The notes below the pieces were generated by a model. That model was given only the letters and a program-made list of their open reading frames with translations. It made no database searches and was not told where the DNA came from. From Roseovarius lutimaris (GTDB lineage: Bacteria > Pseudomonadota > Alphaproteobacteria > Rhodobacterales > Rhodobacteraceae), in NCBI RefSeq assembly GCF_900115165.1, contig NZ_FOVP01000005.1, positions 124,001 through 188,000 of the forward strand: DNA of 64,000 bases, read 5' to 3'. A program made the translations under genes and the position numbers. Positions 1 to 7,894 of the stretch are shown here, piece after piece (the first letter of the stretch is position 1; every line of letters begins with the position of its first letter).

Positions 1-134
1 GGCGCCGAATAGAAAAATCGCGCCAGCGTCGCGCCGCCCGCCGTAAGCGCGCCCATGCTTAGGCGCTTTTGCAGCATGAAGCGCAACGTCTGAAACGCCG
101 CCGCCGCTACGGAAAGGAGGATCCAGGCTTCCAT
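1..134 (-). CDS. DMT/EamA-type permease, N-terminal fragment (cut by window edge)
   Basis: Minus-strand reading from an ATG at 134 gives MEAWILLSVAAAAFQTLRFM, continuing with a Gln-Lys-Arg stretch and ending in a Gly-Ala-Thr-Leu-Ala-Arg-Phe run at the window edge. A hydrophobic first helix followed by a conserved GAT..RF segment is typical of the start of drug/metabolite transporter (EamA) permeases. Only about 44 residues are visible, so the substrate cannot be guessed. The call rests on this N-terminal pattern alone. Confidence 0.55.
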   Translation of the reverse strand, partial: MEAWILLSVAAAAFQTLRFMLQKRLSMGALTAGGATLARFFYSA

Positions 135-172
135 CAGCTTGTCTTGCCCCGGATTCTCCGCAATGACCAGCG

Positions 173-226
173 CCTAAGATTTTTTGCAGAAAAATCTTAG
201 GTTAAAAATATTCTGCAAATATTTTT
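173..226. terminator. Twin AT-rich hairpin element, copy A
   Basis: There are two adjacent perfect stem-loops. The first pairs 173-184 with 190-201 (12 bp, loop TGCAG). The second pairs 204-212 with 218-226 (9 bp, loop CTGCA). The two loops are complementary to each other. The element lies between the desaturase stop and the permease start, both on the minus strand, so it most likely ends the desaturase transcript. The same architecture recurs near 7.86 kb and 56.02 kb. Confidence 0.6.
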
Positions 227-234
227 GTCCAGCG

Positions 235-1140
235 TTACCCGCGATGCCATGGCCAGTGCGGATGGGCAACAGGATCTTTGGCGCGCCAGAAATGGTGGCG
301 GAAAATCTGCGCGTAGGAGCGATAGACATATCCGTCATTGCGCGCGCAATATTGCGCCCGGTTCTGCGCATAAAGACCCGGTAACTTATACCAGGCGACA
401 GATGGATGCGTGTGATGCACCACATGCAGGTTATTGTTCAAAAATATCCACGCCAGAGGCCCGCGATCCTCGACAATCACCGTACGCGCGGGCGCGCGCT
501 CTACCGCACGATGTTCGAGAAAGGTGCGGATCTTCAGGATCGACAGGCCCAGATAGGCGGCAATCAGATAGGCCCAGAGCGGCATGGCCGACAGGCTCAC
601 CCATGCCACGACAAGGGCCACCGCCGGAACATGCCAGAGCCAACCGCGCAGAACCGCCCCCTCTCCGGCCCGGATCGCGCGCCAATCGGAGGCCATGAAC
701 GACAGCTGCCCGAGCAAAGGGCCGATAATCATGCGCCCCGCCAGCGTGTTGTTGGCCCGCAACACCGCCTGCATCCATCGCGGCAACCTTTGCCACAGAG
801 CCGGATCAAGATAATTGGTTTCCGGATCGTCATAAGGATCGGTCAGCGCCGCATCCCGGTGATGCGCCAGGTGGGTATCGCGAAACCTCTGATAGGGGAT
901 GAACAGACTCAGCGCCGGAAAAACAAGCGCCTCATTCAGGCGGCGCGCGCGAAACGGATGGCCATGCAGAACCTCATGGCTCAGCGAGGATTGAAGCGCG
1001 ATGCAAAGCCCGCTTAGCGCCACCCCGAACGGCAGCCAAAACGCCGCCGCCCAGGTGGTGCCGATGGCCCAGCCCGCGTAGCACAGTACCAGCAAGGCCA
1101 GTGTCGGCCATTCCACCGCATTGCGTCGCGCCTTATCCAA
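235..1140 (-). CDS. Membrane fatty acid desaturase
   Basis: A 301-residue integral membrane di-iron enzyme that introduces a double bond into an acyl chain or related lipid. The three histidine boxes are visible: HEVLHGH at residues 55-61, HLAHH at 90-94 and HVVHH at 239-243, with an extra conserved His in FLEHRA near 210. Hydrophobic segments lie at roughly 12-50, 70-85 and 165-205. The start overlaps the stop of the upstream DUF2061 gene by 8 bases, so the two are co-transcribed and probably translationally coupled. The acyl position and substrate cannot be told from sequence; related enzymes also act on carotenoids or sphingolipids. Confidence 0.85.
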   Translation of the reverse strand: MDKARRNAVEWPTLALLVLCYAGWAIGTTWAAAFWLPFGVALSGLCIALQSSLSHEVLHGHPFRARRLNEALVFPALSLFIPYQRFRDTHLAHHRDAALTDPYDDPETNYLDPALWQRLPRWMQAVLRANNTLAGRMIIGPLLGQLSFMASDWRAIRAGEGAVLRGWLWHVPAVALVVAWVSLSAMPLWAYLIAAYLGLSILKIRTFLEHRAVERAPARTVIVEDRGPLAWIFLNNNLHVVHHTHPSVAWYKLPGLYAQNRAQYCARNDGYVYRSYAQIFRHHFWRAKDPVAHPHWPWHRG

Positions 1141-1339
1141 AACAGCGGCCCCAGTTGATACGGGTCCAGATACGCTCGTAAAGGAAATAGCTGCTTAGCC
1201 CGATTGCCGCATTGATCACGGCCATCATGCCCCCGGCTTTGAACGAGCCTGTGAAGATCACCCCGACCAGCGCCATCACGGCCAGGCCGATCAGGTTCCA
1301 GATGACTGCCTTTACAACCGTGCGCATTCGCGTCTCCAT
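1133..1339 (-). CDS. DUF2061 small membrane protein
   Basis: A 68-residue protein with two predicted transmembrane segments, about residues 11-30 and 36-53. The run VIWNLIGLAVMALVGVIFTG and the ending ...YERIWTRINWG are typical of the DUF2061 family, whose function is unknown. It is the first gene of a two-gene minus-strand unit with the desaturase and overlaps it by 8 bases, which hints at a membrane-lipid role. That role is inference only. Confidence 0.75.
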   Translation of the reverse strand: METRMRTVVKAVIWNLIGLAVMALVGVIFTGSFKAGGMMAVINAAIGLSSYFLYERIWTRINWGRCFG

Positions 1340-1394
1340 AAGGGGCCCTTTCCATTTTCCAAATATTGCGCCGAAACTGTTCCTATTTCGTAAA

Positions 1395-1419
1395 GTTGAC
1401 CATTTCGAATATGGTTAAC
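1395..1419. promoter_or_regulatory. Candidate operator dyad between DUF2061 and the XRE regulator
   Basis: The arms GTTGACCAT (1395-1403) and ATGGTTAAC (1411-1419) form an inverted repeat with one mismatch around a 7-base centre. The dyad sits in the divergent intergenic region between the desaturase unit and the XRE regulator, about 30 bases before the regulator start. It is a plausible autoregulatory site; no binding evidence is available. Confidence 0.4.
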
Positions 1420-1450
1420 AAATCTCTGCATCTGTGATTTAAGTCACCAC

Positions 1451-2311
1451 ATGAATGAAAAAATCGACAAGCGTTTGCGCGCCGACCTGTTTCGCACCCG
1501 TCTGGGCGAGGCGATGCGCCTGCGCCAGACCAACCAGAGCGTGCTTGCCCGCGCTATCGGGGTCGATCGCTCGACAATTTCGCAATTGCTCAAGGGGCCC
1601 TCGGCGCGGCTTCCCAATGCGCAGGTGGTTGGCGAATGCGCAAGCGCGCTCGGGATTTCGGCGGATTGGCTTTTGGGGCTGACCGACCGGCCCGAAACCA
1701 CAGCCGACATGCTGGCCAATACGCTGTCGCTGACCGAGGCGCCGCGCGCGCTTGTGGATGAGCAGATATTTCAGTGGCACAAAGAGGCCGCCGGCTACAA
1801 GATCCGCCATGTGCCCGCCGGCCTGCCCGATATGCTCAAGACCCGCGCCATGCTGGAATGGGAATATGCCCCGCATCTGGGGCGTAGCACCGGTCAGGCG
1901 ATTGGCGCCTCAGAGGACCGAATGGCCTGGATGCGCGCCGCGCGCTCGGATTACGAGATTGCCCTGCCGATCCATGAGCTTGAGAGCTTCGCGCGCGCCG
2001 AAGGCTATTACCGCGATCTGCCGCTCGATCTACGCCGCGACCAGCTTGATCACCTGATCACGGTCACGGCCCAGCTATATCCCAGCCTGCGGCTTTACCT
2101 GTTTGACGCGCGTCGGGTCTATTCGGCGCCGGTCACCATTCTGGGCCCGCTTCTGGCGGTGCTCTATATCGGGCGCAATTACATGGTGTTTCGCGATACC
2201 GAACGGGTGCAGGCGCTGACGCTGCATTTCGATCATCTGCTGCGCGAGGCCGATATCACCGCCCGCGCCCTGCCCGAGCGGCTTGCGGCCTTGCGCGCCG
2301 GGCTTGGCTAA
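1451..2311 (+). CDS. XRE-family helix-turn-helix transcriptional regulator
   Basis: A 286-residue protein. Residues about 17-78 form an HTH_3/XRE DNA-binding domain: a LARAIGVDRSTISQLL recognition region followed by the ALGISADWLLGL ending that is common in this family. The remaining roughly 200 residues form an unassigned C-terminal domain with no metalloprotease or peptidase motif that I can see. It is divergent from the desaturase/DUF2061 pair, and its stop overlaps the convergent metR stop by 4 bases. It may control the lipid-desaturation genes opposite, but this is only positional inference. Confidence 0.8.
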   Translation: MNEKIDKRLRADLFRTRLGEAMRLRQTNQSVLARAIGVDRSTISQLLKGPSARLPNAQVVGECASALGISADWLLGLTDRPETTADMLANTLSLTEAPRALVDEQIFQWHKEAAGYKIRHVPAGLPDMLKTRAMLEWEYAPHLGRSTGQAIGASEDRMAWMRAARSDYEIALPIHELESFARAEGYYRDLPLDLRRDQLDHLITVTAQLYPSLRLYLFDARRVYSAPVTILGPLLAVLYIGRNYMVFRDTERVQALTLHFDHLLREADITARALPERLAALRAGLG

Positions 2312-3213
2312 CCGCGCTGCAACCGCACCGGAATTTCGCGCGCCAAACGCAACAGATGCGCCATATAGGGCTTGTCGGCATCATCTTCGCGGATCGCGGC
2401 GTAAAGGCGTTTGGTCACGCCAGATTTTGTCAGCGGGCGGGTCACGTAATCAGTGCTTGTCTTGACCTCGCGCACCACCCAATCGGGCAGAACCGCAACC
2501 CCGCGATTAGAGGCCACCAAGAGCAGGATCACCGCCGTCAGCTCGACCTGACGGATGCTGCGCGGTTCGACCTTAGCGGGGGTAAGAAGCTCTGTGAACA
2601 CATCAAGACGCGAGCGATCCACCGGATAGGTGATCAATATTTCGTCGCGAAAATCCTCGGCCTCGACATAGGTTTTTTGCGCCAGAGGGTGCTGGCTTGC
2701 GGCCACGAAAACCGGCTCGTAATCAAACAGCGGCTTGAAGATGATCCCCGGCAGATCCTCGGGATCGGATGAGATCACAAGATCGACATCCTCTTTTTGC
2801 AGCGCGGGCAACGCGTCAAACGCAAGGCCGGGGCGGATATCGACATCGACCTCGCCCCATGTCTTGCGAAACGCCTCAAGCACCGGAAACAGCCATTCAA
2901 AACAGGCATGACATTCAATCGCGATATGAAGCCGCCCGGCGCTGCCTTCGCGCAGACCGTCAAATTCGGCCTCAAGCGCCTCGATCTCGGGCAGGATATT
3001 TTCGGCCACCCGCAACAGGCGATGCCCCGCCGCCGATAGGCGTAACGGCTTGGAGCGACGCACAAAAAGCTCGACCCCGGCCTGATCCTCAAGGCCCTTG
3101 ATCTGATGGCTCAGCGCCGATTGGGTGATGTGCAGCAAATCCGCCGCCTTGGCCAAGCCCCCGGCCCGGTGAATGGCGCGGATGGTTTTGAGATGCCGAA
3201 ACTCGATATGCAT
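2308..3213 (-). CDS. metR: LysR-family regulator of methionine genes, MetR-like
   Basis: A 301-residue LysR regulator with an N-terminal winged HTH (residues 1-60, FRHLKTIRAIHRAGGLAKAA then SALSHQIKGLE) and a type 2 periplasmic-binding-like effector domain. The N-terminal MHIEFRHLKTI and the divergent arrangement with metF fit MetR, which senses homocysteine and activates metF/metE-type genes. A dyad with LysR geometry lies between the two starts (3229-3243). The general family is certain and the MetR assignment is strong from context. Confidence 0.85.
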   Translation of the reverse strand: MHIEFRHLKTIRAIHRAGGLAKAADLLHITQSALSHQIKGLEDQAGVELFVRRSKPLRLSAAGHRLLRVAENILPEIEALEAEFDGLREGSAGRLHIAIECHACFEWLFPVLEAFRKTWGEVDVDIRPGLAFDALPALQKEDVDLVISSDPEDLPGIIFKPLFDYEPVFVAASQHPLAQKTYVEAEDFRDEILITYPVDRSRLDVFTELLTPAKVEPRSIRQVELTAVILLLVASNRGVAVLPDWVVREVKTSTDYVTRPLTKSGVTKRLYAAIREDDADKPYMAHLLRLAREIPVRLQRG

Positions 3214-3228
3214 ATATTAGCGAACCTC

Positions 3229-3243
3229 ATTCAAACCATGAAT
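3229..3243. promoter_or_regulatory. Candidate MetR box between metR and metF
   Basis: ATTCA-N5-TGAAT is a perfect 5-bp dyad with a T-N11-A core, the LysR-type signature. It also matches the loose TGAA/TTCA half-sites described for MetR in enterobacteria. It lies 15 bases before the metR start and 72 before metF, where it could serve both promoters. Confidence 0.5.
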
Positions 3244-3314
3244 TTTATGAAGTTGTCTCACAAAGCGCATCCTGCAACAAGAGGACAACACGCCCCCCGA
3301 GTAGGATTGCCACA

Positions 3315-4181
3315 ATGAAAACGCCCCGGATTTCGTTCGAATTTTTCCCGCCCAAGTCGCTCGAGGCTTCTTTTCGCCTGTGGGATACGGTTCAGACGTT
3401 GGCCCCGCTTGAGCCGCGCTTTGTTTCGGTCACCTATGGCGCCGGTGGCACCACCCGCGAGCTGACCCGCGACGCGGTTGGCACGCTCCACAAGGCGACC
3501 GGCCTTAACGTGGCGGCGCATCTGACCTGTGTTGACGCAAGCCGCGAAGAAACTCTTGAAATCGCGGATCAATTCGCGGCCGCTGGCGTGACCGAGATTG
3601 TTGCCCTGCGGGGCGATCCGCCCAAGGGCTCGGACGGCTTTGCCGCGCATCCGCAAGGCTTTGGCAATAGCTGCGAACTGATTTCGGCATTGGCCGAGAC
3701 CGGAAAATTCAACATCCGCGTTGGTGCCTACCCCGAGAAACACCCCGAGGCCACCAGCCAACAGGCCGATATCGATTGGCTCAAACGCAAGATCGACGCC
3801 GGCGCCAGCGAGGCAATCACCCAGTTCTTCTTTGAGGCCGACACGTTTTTCCGCTTTCGCGACGCCTGTGCCAAGGCGGGCATCGACGCGCCGATCATTC
3901 CCGGCATCTTGCCGATTGAAAACTGGACCGGGACGCGCAAATTTGCCCTCGCCTGCGGCACGCAGGTGCCGGCATGGCTGGATGATGCCTTTGATAAGGC
4001 CATTCGCGACAATCGCCACGACCTTCTGGCGACGGCGCTTGCGACCGAGCTTTGCAGCGATCTGATCGAAGGCGGCGCAGAGGATTTGCATTTTTACACG
4101 CTCAACCGCCCCGAGTTGACGCGCGATGTGTGCCACGCGCTTGGCGTGACGCCCAAGGTCGAACTGCGCCACGTCGCATAA
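3315..4181 (+). CDS. metF: Methylenetetrahydrofolate reductase
   Basis: A 288-residue FAD-dependent (beta/alpha)8-barrel enzyme that reduces 5,10-methylene-THF to 5-methyl-THF for methionine synthesis. Family signatures are ISFEFFPPK at the N-terminus, VTYGAGGTTRE near residue 38, ALRGDPP near 99 and ITQFFFEAD near 173. The length is normal for bacterial MetF. The gene starts about 100 bases from the divergent metR, which presumably activates it. Confidence 0.95.
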   Translation: MKTPRISFEFFPPKSLEASFRLWDTVQTLAPLEPRFVSVTYGAGGTTRELTRDAVGTLHKATGLNVAAHLTCVDASREETLEIADQFAAAGVTEIVALRGDPPKGSDGFAAHPQGFGNSCELISALAETGKFNIRVGAYPEKHPEATSQQADIDWLKRKIDAGASEAITQFFFEADTFFRFRDACAKAGIDAPIIPGILPIENWTGTRKFALACGTQVPAWLDDAFDKAIRDNRHDLLATALATELCSDLIEGGAEDLHFYTLNRPELTRDVCHALGVTPKVELRHVA

Positions 4182-4243
4182 GCCGCTTGCAGAGATCTAT
4201 CGGCCCCGCCTACCTTGGCCACCAAGGATAGGAGGGGCCGAAA

Positions 4244-4735
4244 ATGGCAATGCGACGCGCCACATCACTTGACGATCTGCCCGACCGGTCCGACCTTCTG
4301 TCGCGGTCGGGGCTTGAGTTCATGCAGGACATGATCGCAGGGCGGCTTGCCGGGCCACCGATCGGGGCGACGCTTGGCTTCTGGCCGGTGCTGGCCGAGG
4401 ACGGTCAGGTGGTGTTCGAGGGTGCGGCGGGCTTTGACGTCACCAACCCAATGCGCGGGGTGCATGGTGGATGGTTCGGGGCGATCCTCGATAGCTGTAT
4501 GGCCTGCGCGGTGATGACCAGACTGGCGCGCGGCGAAGTTTATACCACATTGGAATACAAGGTGAATATCACCCGCGCCCTGCCGCTTGGCACAACGGTG
4601 CGCGCGATTGGAACAGTGTCGCATTCGGGCCGCTCGACCGGTGTCGCCACCGGCGAATTGCGCGGGGTGAAAGACGACCGGCTTTATGCCACCGGATCGA
4701 CCACCTGCATCATCATGCGCCCCGAACCGGGGTAA
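4244..4735 (+). CDS. PaaI-family hotdog thioesterase
   Basis: A 163-residue single hotdog-fold protein. The segment NPMRGVHGGWFGAILDSCMA (residues about 66-85) is the HGG..A/LD core of PaaI-type acyl-CoA thioesterases. A second conserved stretch, YTTLEYKVNITRALP, follows near residue 102. It probably hydrolyses an aryl- or acyl-CoA ester. Its substrate is unknown and no pathway genes adjoin it. Confidence 0.8.
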   Translation: MAMRRATSLDDLPDRSDLLSRSGLEFMQDMIAGRLAGPPIGATLGFWPVLAEDGQVVFEGAAGFDVTNPMRGVHGGWFGAILDSCMACAVMTRLARGEVYTTLEYKVNITRALPLGTTVRAIGTVSHSGRSTGVATGELRGVKDDRLYATGSTTCIIMRPEPG

Positions 4736-4746
4736 CCGGCCAGCCT

Positions 4747-4795
4747 GCCCCCTTTTCGGGAGGGGGTGGGTGGGTGGGCCTGCCGAAAAGGGGGC
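4747..4795. terminator. Convergent terminator hairpin with a G-quadruplex loop
   Basis: A perfect 13-bp stem (4747-4759 with 4783-4795) closes a 23-base loop. The loop region on the plus strand contains GGGGGTGGGTGGGTGGG (4762-4778), four G-runs separated by single T residues. The element fills the 62-base gap between the convergent thioesterase and DUF2235 genes, so it is placed to stop transcription from both sides. There is no clear T-tract. Confidence 0.6.
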
Positions 4796-4797
4796 CG

Positions 4798-5886
4798 TCA
4801 GACGCCCGGTTCTTTCAGCCCGATCATCGCGCCCGCGCCGCTGCGCCCGCCCATCTTGCGCCCCTCGACACTTTCGTGAAGCCGCTCTGAGGGATCCCGC
4901 CCGACAACCCGGGCACGGCGCAACAGGAAAATCTTGCCCCAGCCATGCCAGGCCCCCACCGAGGGCGCCGCGATATCCACCTTGAATCGCCCGCGCCAGC
5001 CCTCGGGCAGGTGAAGCCCGCAACCAATCGCCTGTTCCAGCATCCAGACCAGCGGGATATTCGACAGCGGGCGCGCCGCGTGAAACCCGTCAAGCTGACC
5101 GCCGACATCGCCATGGGTGCCGCGGAACCAGACCTGTTCGACATGCCCCTCAAACCCGGGCGGACAGATCCACATGACCGGCGCATAGGCCGTGCGGGTT
5201 TCATCCAGCGCGAGCGCGTGAAACCCGTGCTTGGTCGTCGGGCCGAGGTGGTGATTATGAAAGCCATGCGCATCCGCCCGAAACCGCCAGAGGATCGGTA
5301 TGCGCATGCCGAGGGCCTTGACCGTATCCCAGACGCCGACCATCTCGACCGCGACCGAGGCGTGGCAATGCAGGCGCCTAAAGCTCTGGCTGGCCTCACT
5401 ATCGGGGCCGCACTGATAGTGGCGATAGGCGGTTTTGACATTGCGCTCGGTCGCCTCTTCGGCACGCAAAAGGCCGATCTTGTCAATCACCCCCGCCAGC
5501 GAGCGGACCGCATAGGCGCCGCGCGAATAGCCAAACAGGAAAATCCGGTCGCCGGGGCGATAGCGGCTGGCAAGATAGCCATAGGCGCGCCGGATCTGCC
5601 GGTTGAGCCCGCGCCCCAACAGCACATCGGGCGTCGCGCGCCAGTCATACCATTGCAACCCGGCCTCGTAATACAGCGAGACGGCGCTGCCAGCGGTCTC
5701 GCTCAAAAGCTTATAGGTCAGCCCCGCATTGCTTTCACAGCCCTCCGAGAGCGACGACATGGTGCCATCCAGAATAAGAACATGGGTGACCGGGCCGCGC
5801 CGGTGGGCAAAGGCGGTGTGCCCGCTATGCTGCCCCGGCCGGAGAAGCTCATAGAGGGCTTTGGTCCACTTGCGCCATACCGTCAT
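4798..5886 (-). CDS. DUF2235 alpha/beta-hydrolase-like protein
   Basis: A 362-residue protein of the DUF2235 family, which shares its fold with the catalytic domain of Tle1-type phospholipases. Residues 37-41 (ILDGT) start the domain. LFGYSRGAYAVRSLAG near 117-132 holds the GxSxG nucleophile elbow with Ser121, and WFRGTHGDVGG near 254 carries the conserved Asp/His region. No signal peptide or secretion-system partner is encoded nearby, so a cytoplasmic lipase/esterase role is more likely than an effector. The substrate is unknown. Confidence 0.8.
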   Translation of the reverse strand: MTVWRKWTKALYELLRPGQHSGHTAFAHRRGPVTHVLILDGTMSSLSEGCESNAGLTYKLLSETAGSAVSLYYEAGLQWYDWRATPDVLLGRGLNRQIRRAYGYLASRYRPGDRIFLFGYSRGAYAVRSLAGVIDKIGLLRAEEATERNVKTAYRHYQCGPDSEASQSFRRLHCHASVAVEMVGVWDTVKALGMRIPILWRFRADAHGFHNHHLGPTTKHGFHALALDETRTAYAPVMWICPPGFEGHVEQVWFRGTHGDVGGQLDGFHAARPLSNIPLVWMLEQAIGCGLHLPEGWRGRFKVDIAAPSVGAWHGWGKIFLLRRARVVGRDPSERLHESVEGRKMGGRSGAGAMIGLKEPGV

Positions 5887-5888
5887 CT

Positions 5889-6122
5889 GTCATCTTCCAT
5901 ACTCTGTGCGGCGCGAACGGCACCCCCCCGCCTGCCATAGTGCGTCGACCACCGCATCGCCCTTGCGGGCACTGCTTCTGCGGCAAGACCAATCATAGGC
6001 CTATCATCGGCCCTTGGCATCGCATAGTCCATGAAACTTGCCGTGAGACGCCGATCGCCGCCGTCATGCACCGGCGCTTCACCCCGTAAAGGGCTGATAG
6101 GGCCCTGAATATCGTCACTCAC
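5889..6122 (-). pseudogene. Remnant of a molybdopterin-binding dehydrogenase large subunit (CoxL/XdhB-like)
   Basis: The minus-strand frame reads ...LTASFMDYAMPRADDRPMIG, which is the conserved C-terminal signature of the large subunit of xanthine dehydrogenase/CO-dehydrogenase-type enzymes. Further on, the other frame reads GDAVVDALWQAG, matching the next conserved block (NAVVDALWxAG). The intervening TKSNPLGVKGAGE-type segment is missing and the frame is shifted. The upstream catalytic part is absent. This is therefore a decayed fragment rather than a 79-residue gene. Confidence 0.65.
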
Positions 6123-6150
6123 AGCATAGCCAGAGCGGGCGCGGGCGCGT

Positions 6151-7281
6151 CTAAACCCTGGCCACGGTCACTACATCGCTTAATCCATAGCCATTAAAAC
6201 CGGTGCTCAGACTTTGGGTATAGGCCCCCATGCCCGAAATCAGCAGGTAATCGCCCTCTTGAATATCCCCGGGCAAGGCCAGCGGGTCAGGCAGGCGGTC
6301 AATGCTGTCACAGGTCGGACCAAAGACGACACGGGCGCACGGCGCGGCGGTGCGCGGCGTGCCATCGGGCGCCATCACCGCAATCCGGTCCGGCGCGCCG
6401 ATATCGCGGATCTCGGTGAGCCCGCCATAAACCCCGTCATTCAGAAACACCGCGCCACACGCGCGCAGCGCCTTGACCCGCACCGCCATGGTCAGCGCCT
6501 CGGCCACCATCGCGCGGCCCGGCTCGCACACCAGATCCGGCGCCTCTGCCCCGAAAACACGGGTCACCTCAGCACGGATATGGGAAAATATCGCCTCAAG
6601 ATCAGGCGCCGGTCCAACCCGGTGCGCAGCAAAGCCCCCCCCCACATTCAGACGGCTCAGACGCACGCCCGCTGCCTCTGCTACCTGTGCGACAGTGCCG
6701 ATATAGGCCCCCCAGGCCGCCGGATCGGCGCATTGGGTGCCGGGATGAAAGGTCATTGACGGGGTAAACCCGCGCGCCGCGACGGCTTGCAAAAGCTCTG
6801 TTGCGCGCTCGGGTCCGGCGCCGAATTTCGCCCCGAAATCATAGGCCGCGCCACCTACCGGCAGGGCCAGGCGCACGCTTATCTCTGCATCCGGGGCGAC
6901 AGTGCCGCTCAGCTTGTCAAGCTCGCTCAGGCAATCTATGGAAAACGAGCGCACCCCCATGTCGGCGGCCACAGCCACCTCGGCAGGCGAGCGGACAGGA
7001 TTGTTGTAATGCAAGACCGCCGTCGGACAGACCCGGCGCACGGCGCGCATTTCCTCGGGGCTTGCCACATCAAACGCGCCGATCCCCGCCGCCACCAGAT
7101 TGGCCAGAATCTCTTCGCCCGGATTGGCCTTGACCGCATAGGTCACCAAACCGTCAAACCCCGATTGAAACCGCCGCACCGTGGCCTGAAGGATGTCGGG
7201 GCTGAAATAAAGCACCGCCGCGTCGGGCACATGGCGCAGGATATGCGCGCGAGGGTCGGGCCAATTGGGGGAATTACGCAT
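6151..7281 (-). CDS. Ornithine/lysine decarboxylase, fold type III PLP enzyme
   Basis: A 376-residue PLP enzyme of the alanine-racemase-like fold, similar to eukaryotic-type ornithine decarboxylase, making putrescine (or cadaverine) for polyamine synthesis. The PLP lysine is K51 in TYAVKANP. The conserved FHPGTQ segment lies near residue 198 and the glycine loop VGGGF near 232. The catalytic Cys is C324 in GPTCDSID, and FNGYG sits near the C-terminus. The length is normal. The gene is divergent from an Lrp-type regulator, the expected local controller. Confidence 0.88.
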   Translation of the reverse strand: MRNSPNWPDPRAHILRHVPDAAVLYFSPDILQATVRRFQSGFDGLVTYAVKANPGEEILANLVAAGIGAFDVASPEEMRAVRRVCPTAVLHYNNPVRSPAEVAVAADMGVRSFSIDCLSELDKLSGTVAPDAEISVRLALPVGGAAYDFGAKFGAGPERATELLQAVAARGFTPSMTFHPGTQCADPAAWGAYIGTVAQVAEAAGVRLSRLNVGGGFAAHRVGPAPDLEAIFSHIRAEVTRVFGAEAPDLVCEPGRAMVAEALTMAVRVKALRACGAVFLNDGVYGGLTEIRDIGAPDRIAVMAPDGTPRTAAPCARVVFGPTCDSIDRLPDPLALPGDIQEGDYLLISGMGAYTQSLSTGFNGYGLSDVVTVARV

Positions 7282-7326
7282 GGGGGGACCTTTTGCTGCT
7301 CTTTTTCCATGAGTGTGCGGTAAATT

Positions 7327-7365
7327 TACGTCGATTCATCGTGGCGTTTCGTATGAAATGACGTA
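7327..7365. promoter_or_regulatory. Nested dyads in the decarboxylase/Lrp intergenic region
   Basis: TACGTC (7327-7332) pairs with GACGTA (7360-7365), enclosing TTTC-GTAT-GAAA (7347-7358). Two nested inverted repeats between divergent promoters fit a site for the adjacent Lrp/AsnC regulator. No binding data exist here. Confidence 0.4.
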
Positions 7366-7392
7366 GAATTCCGTCAGATAGCAGGACAAGCC

Positions 7393-7827
7393 ATGCAAAT
7401 TGACGAAACAGATCGCGCGCTTCTGGCGCTCCTGGGGCAAAATGCGCGGCTGCCCGTGGCCACATTGGCGCGCAAACTCGGCCTTGCGCGCACCACGGTT
7501 CAGGCCCGGCTTGACCGGCTTGAGACAAGTGGCGTGATCGCGGGCTATAGCTTGCGCCTAGGACAGGAAGCACGTCCTGGCCTGCGCGCGACTGCCCTTG
7601 TCAGCATCGAACCGCGTTCTGGCCCGGCGGTTCTGGCGCGGCTCAAATCCTTGCCACAGGTGCGCCGCGTTCATACCACCTCGGGGCGGTTCGATCTGAT
7701 TGTCACGCTTGAGGCCACAACCACCCAAGAGCTTGACGACACCCTTGACCGCATCGGCGAAGCCAAGGGCGTGCGCAGCTCGGAAAGCCTTATTCACCTG
7801 TCCACAAAACTGGATCGCGGCGCCTGA
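7393..7827 (+). CDS. Lrp/AsnC-family transcriptional regulator
   Basis: A 144-residue protein with an N-terminal HTH (residues 4-60, IDETDRALLALLGQNARLPV then RTTVQARLDRLE) and a C-terminal RAM/AsnC ligand-binding domain (residues 66-140, including VHTTSGRFDLIV). It is normal in length. It is transcribed away from the ornithine decarboxylase gene, so an amino acid such as ornithine, arginine or lysine is a reasonable but unproven ligand. Confidence 0.9.
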   Translation: MQIDETDRALLALLGQNARLPVATLARKLGLARTTVQARLDRLETSGVIAGYSLRLGQEARPGLRATALVSIEPRSGPAVLARLKSLPQVRRVHTTSGRFDLIVTLEATTTQELDDTLDRIGEAKGVRSSESLIHLSTKLDRGA

Positions 7828-7839
7828 TCCGTCAGGCCT

Positions 7840-7890
7840 CCAAGAAAATTCGGCAAATTTTCTTGGCCGAAGATTTTTCGCAGAAAAATC
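7840..7890. terminator. Twin AT-rich hairpin element, copy B
   Basis: The first stem pairs 7840-7850 with 7856-7866 (11 bp, loop CGGCA). The second pairs 7872-7878 with 7884-7890 (7 bp, loop CGCAG). The element occupies the whole gap between the convergent Lrp regulator and ZntB-like genes, so it probably terminates both. It has the same twin design as the elements at 173-226 and 56000-56051. Confidence 0.6.
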
Positions 7891-7894
7891 GCCG

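Noticed and set aside
4798-5886. DUF2235 as a type VI secretion effector
   Set aside because: No vgrG, PAAR, hcp or immunity gene is nearby; only the hydrolase fold is supported.
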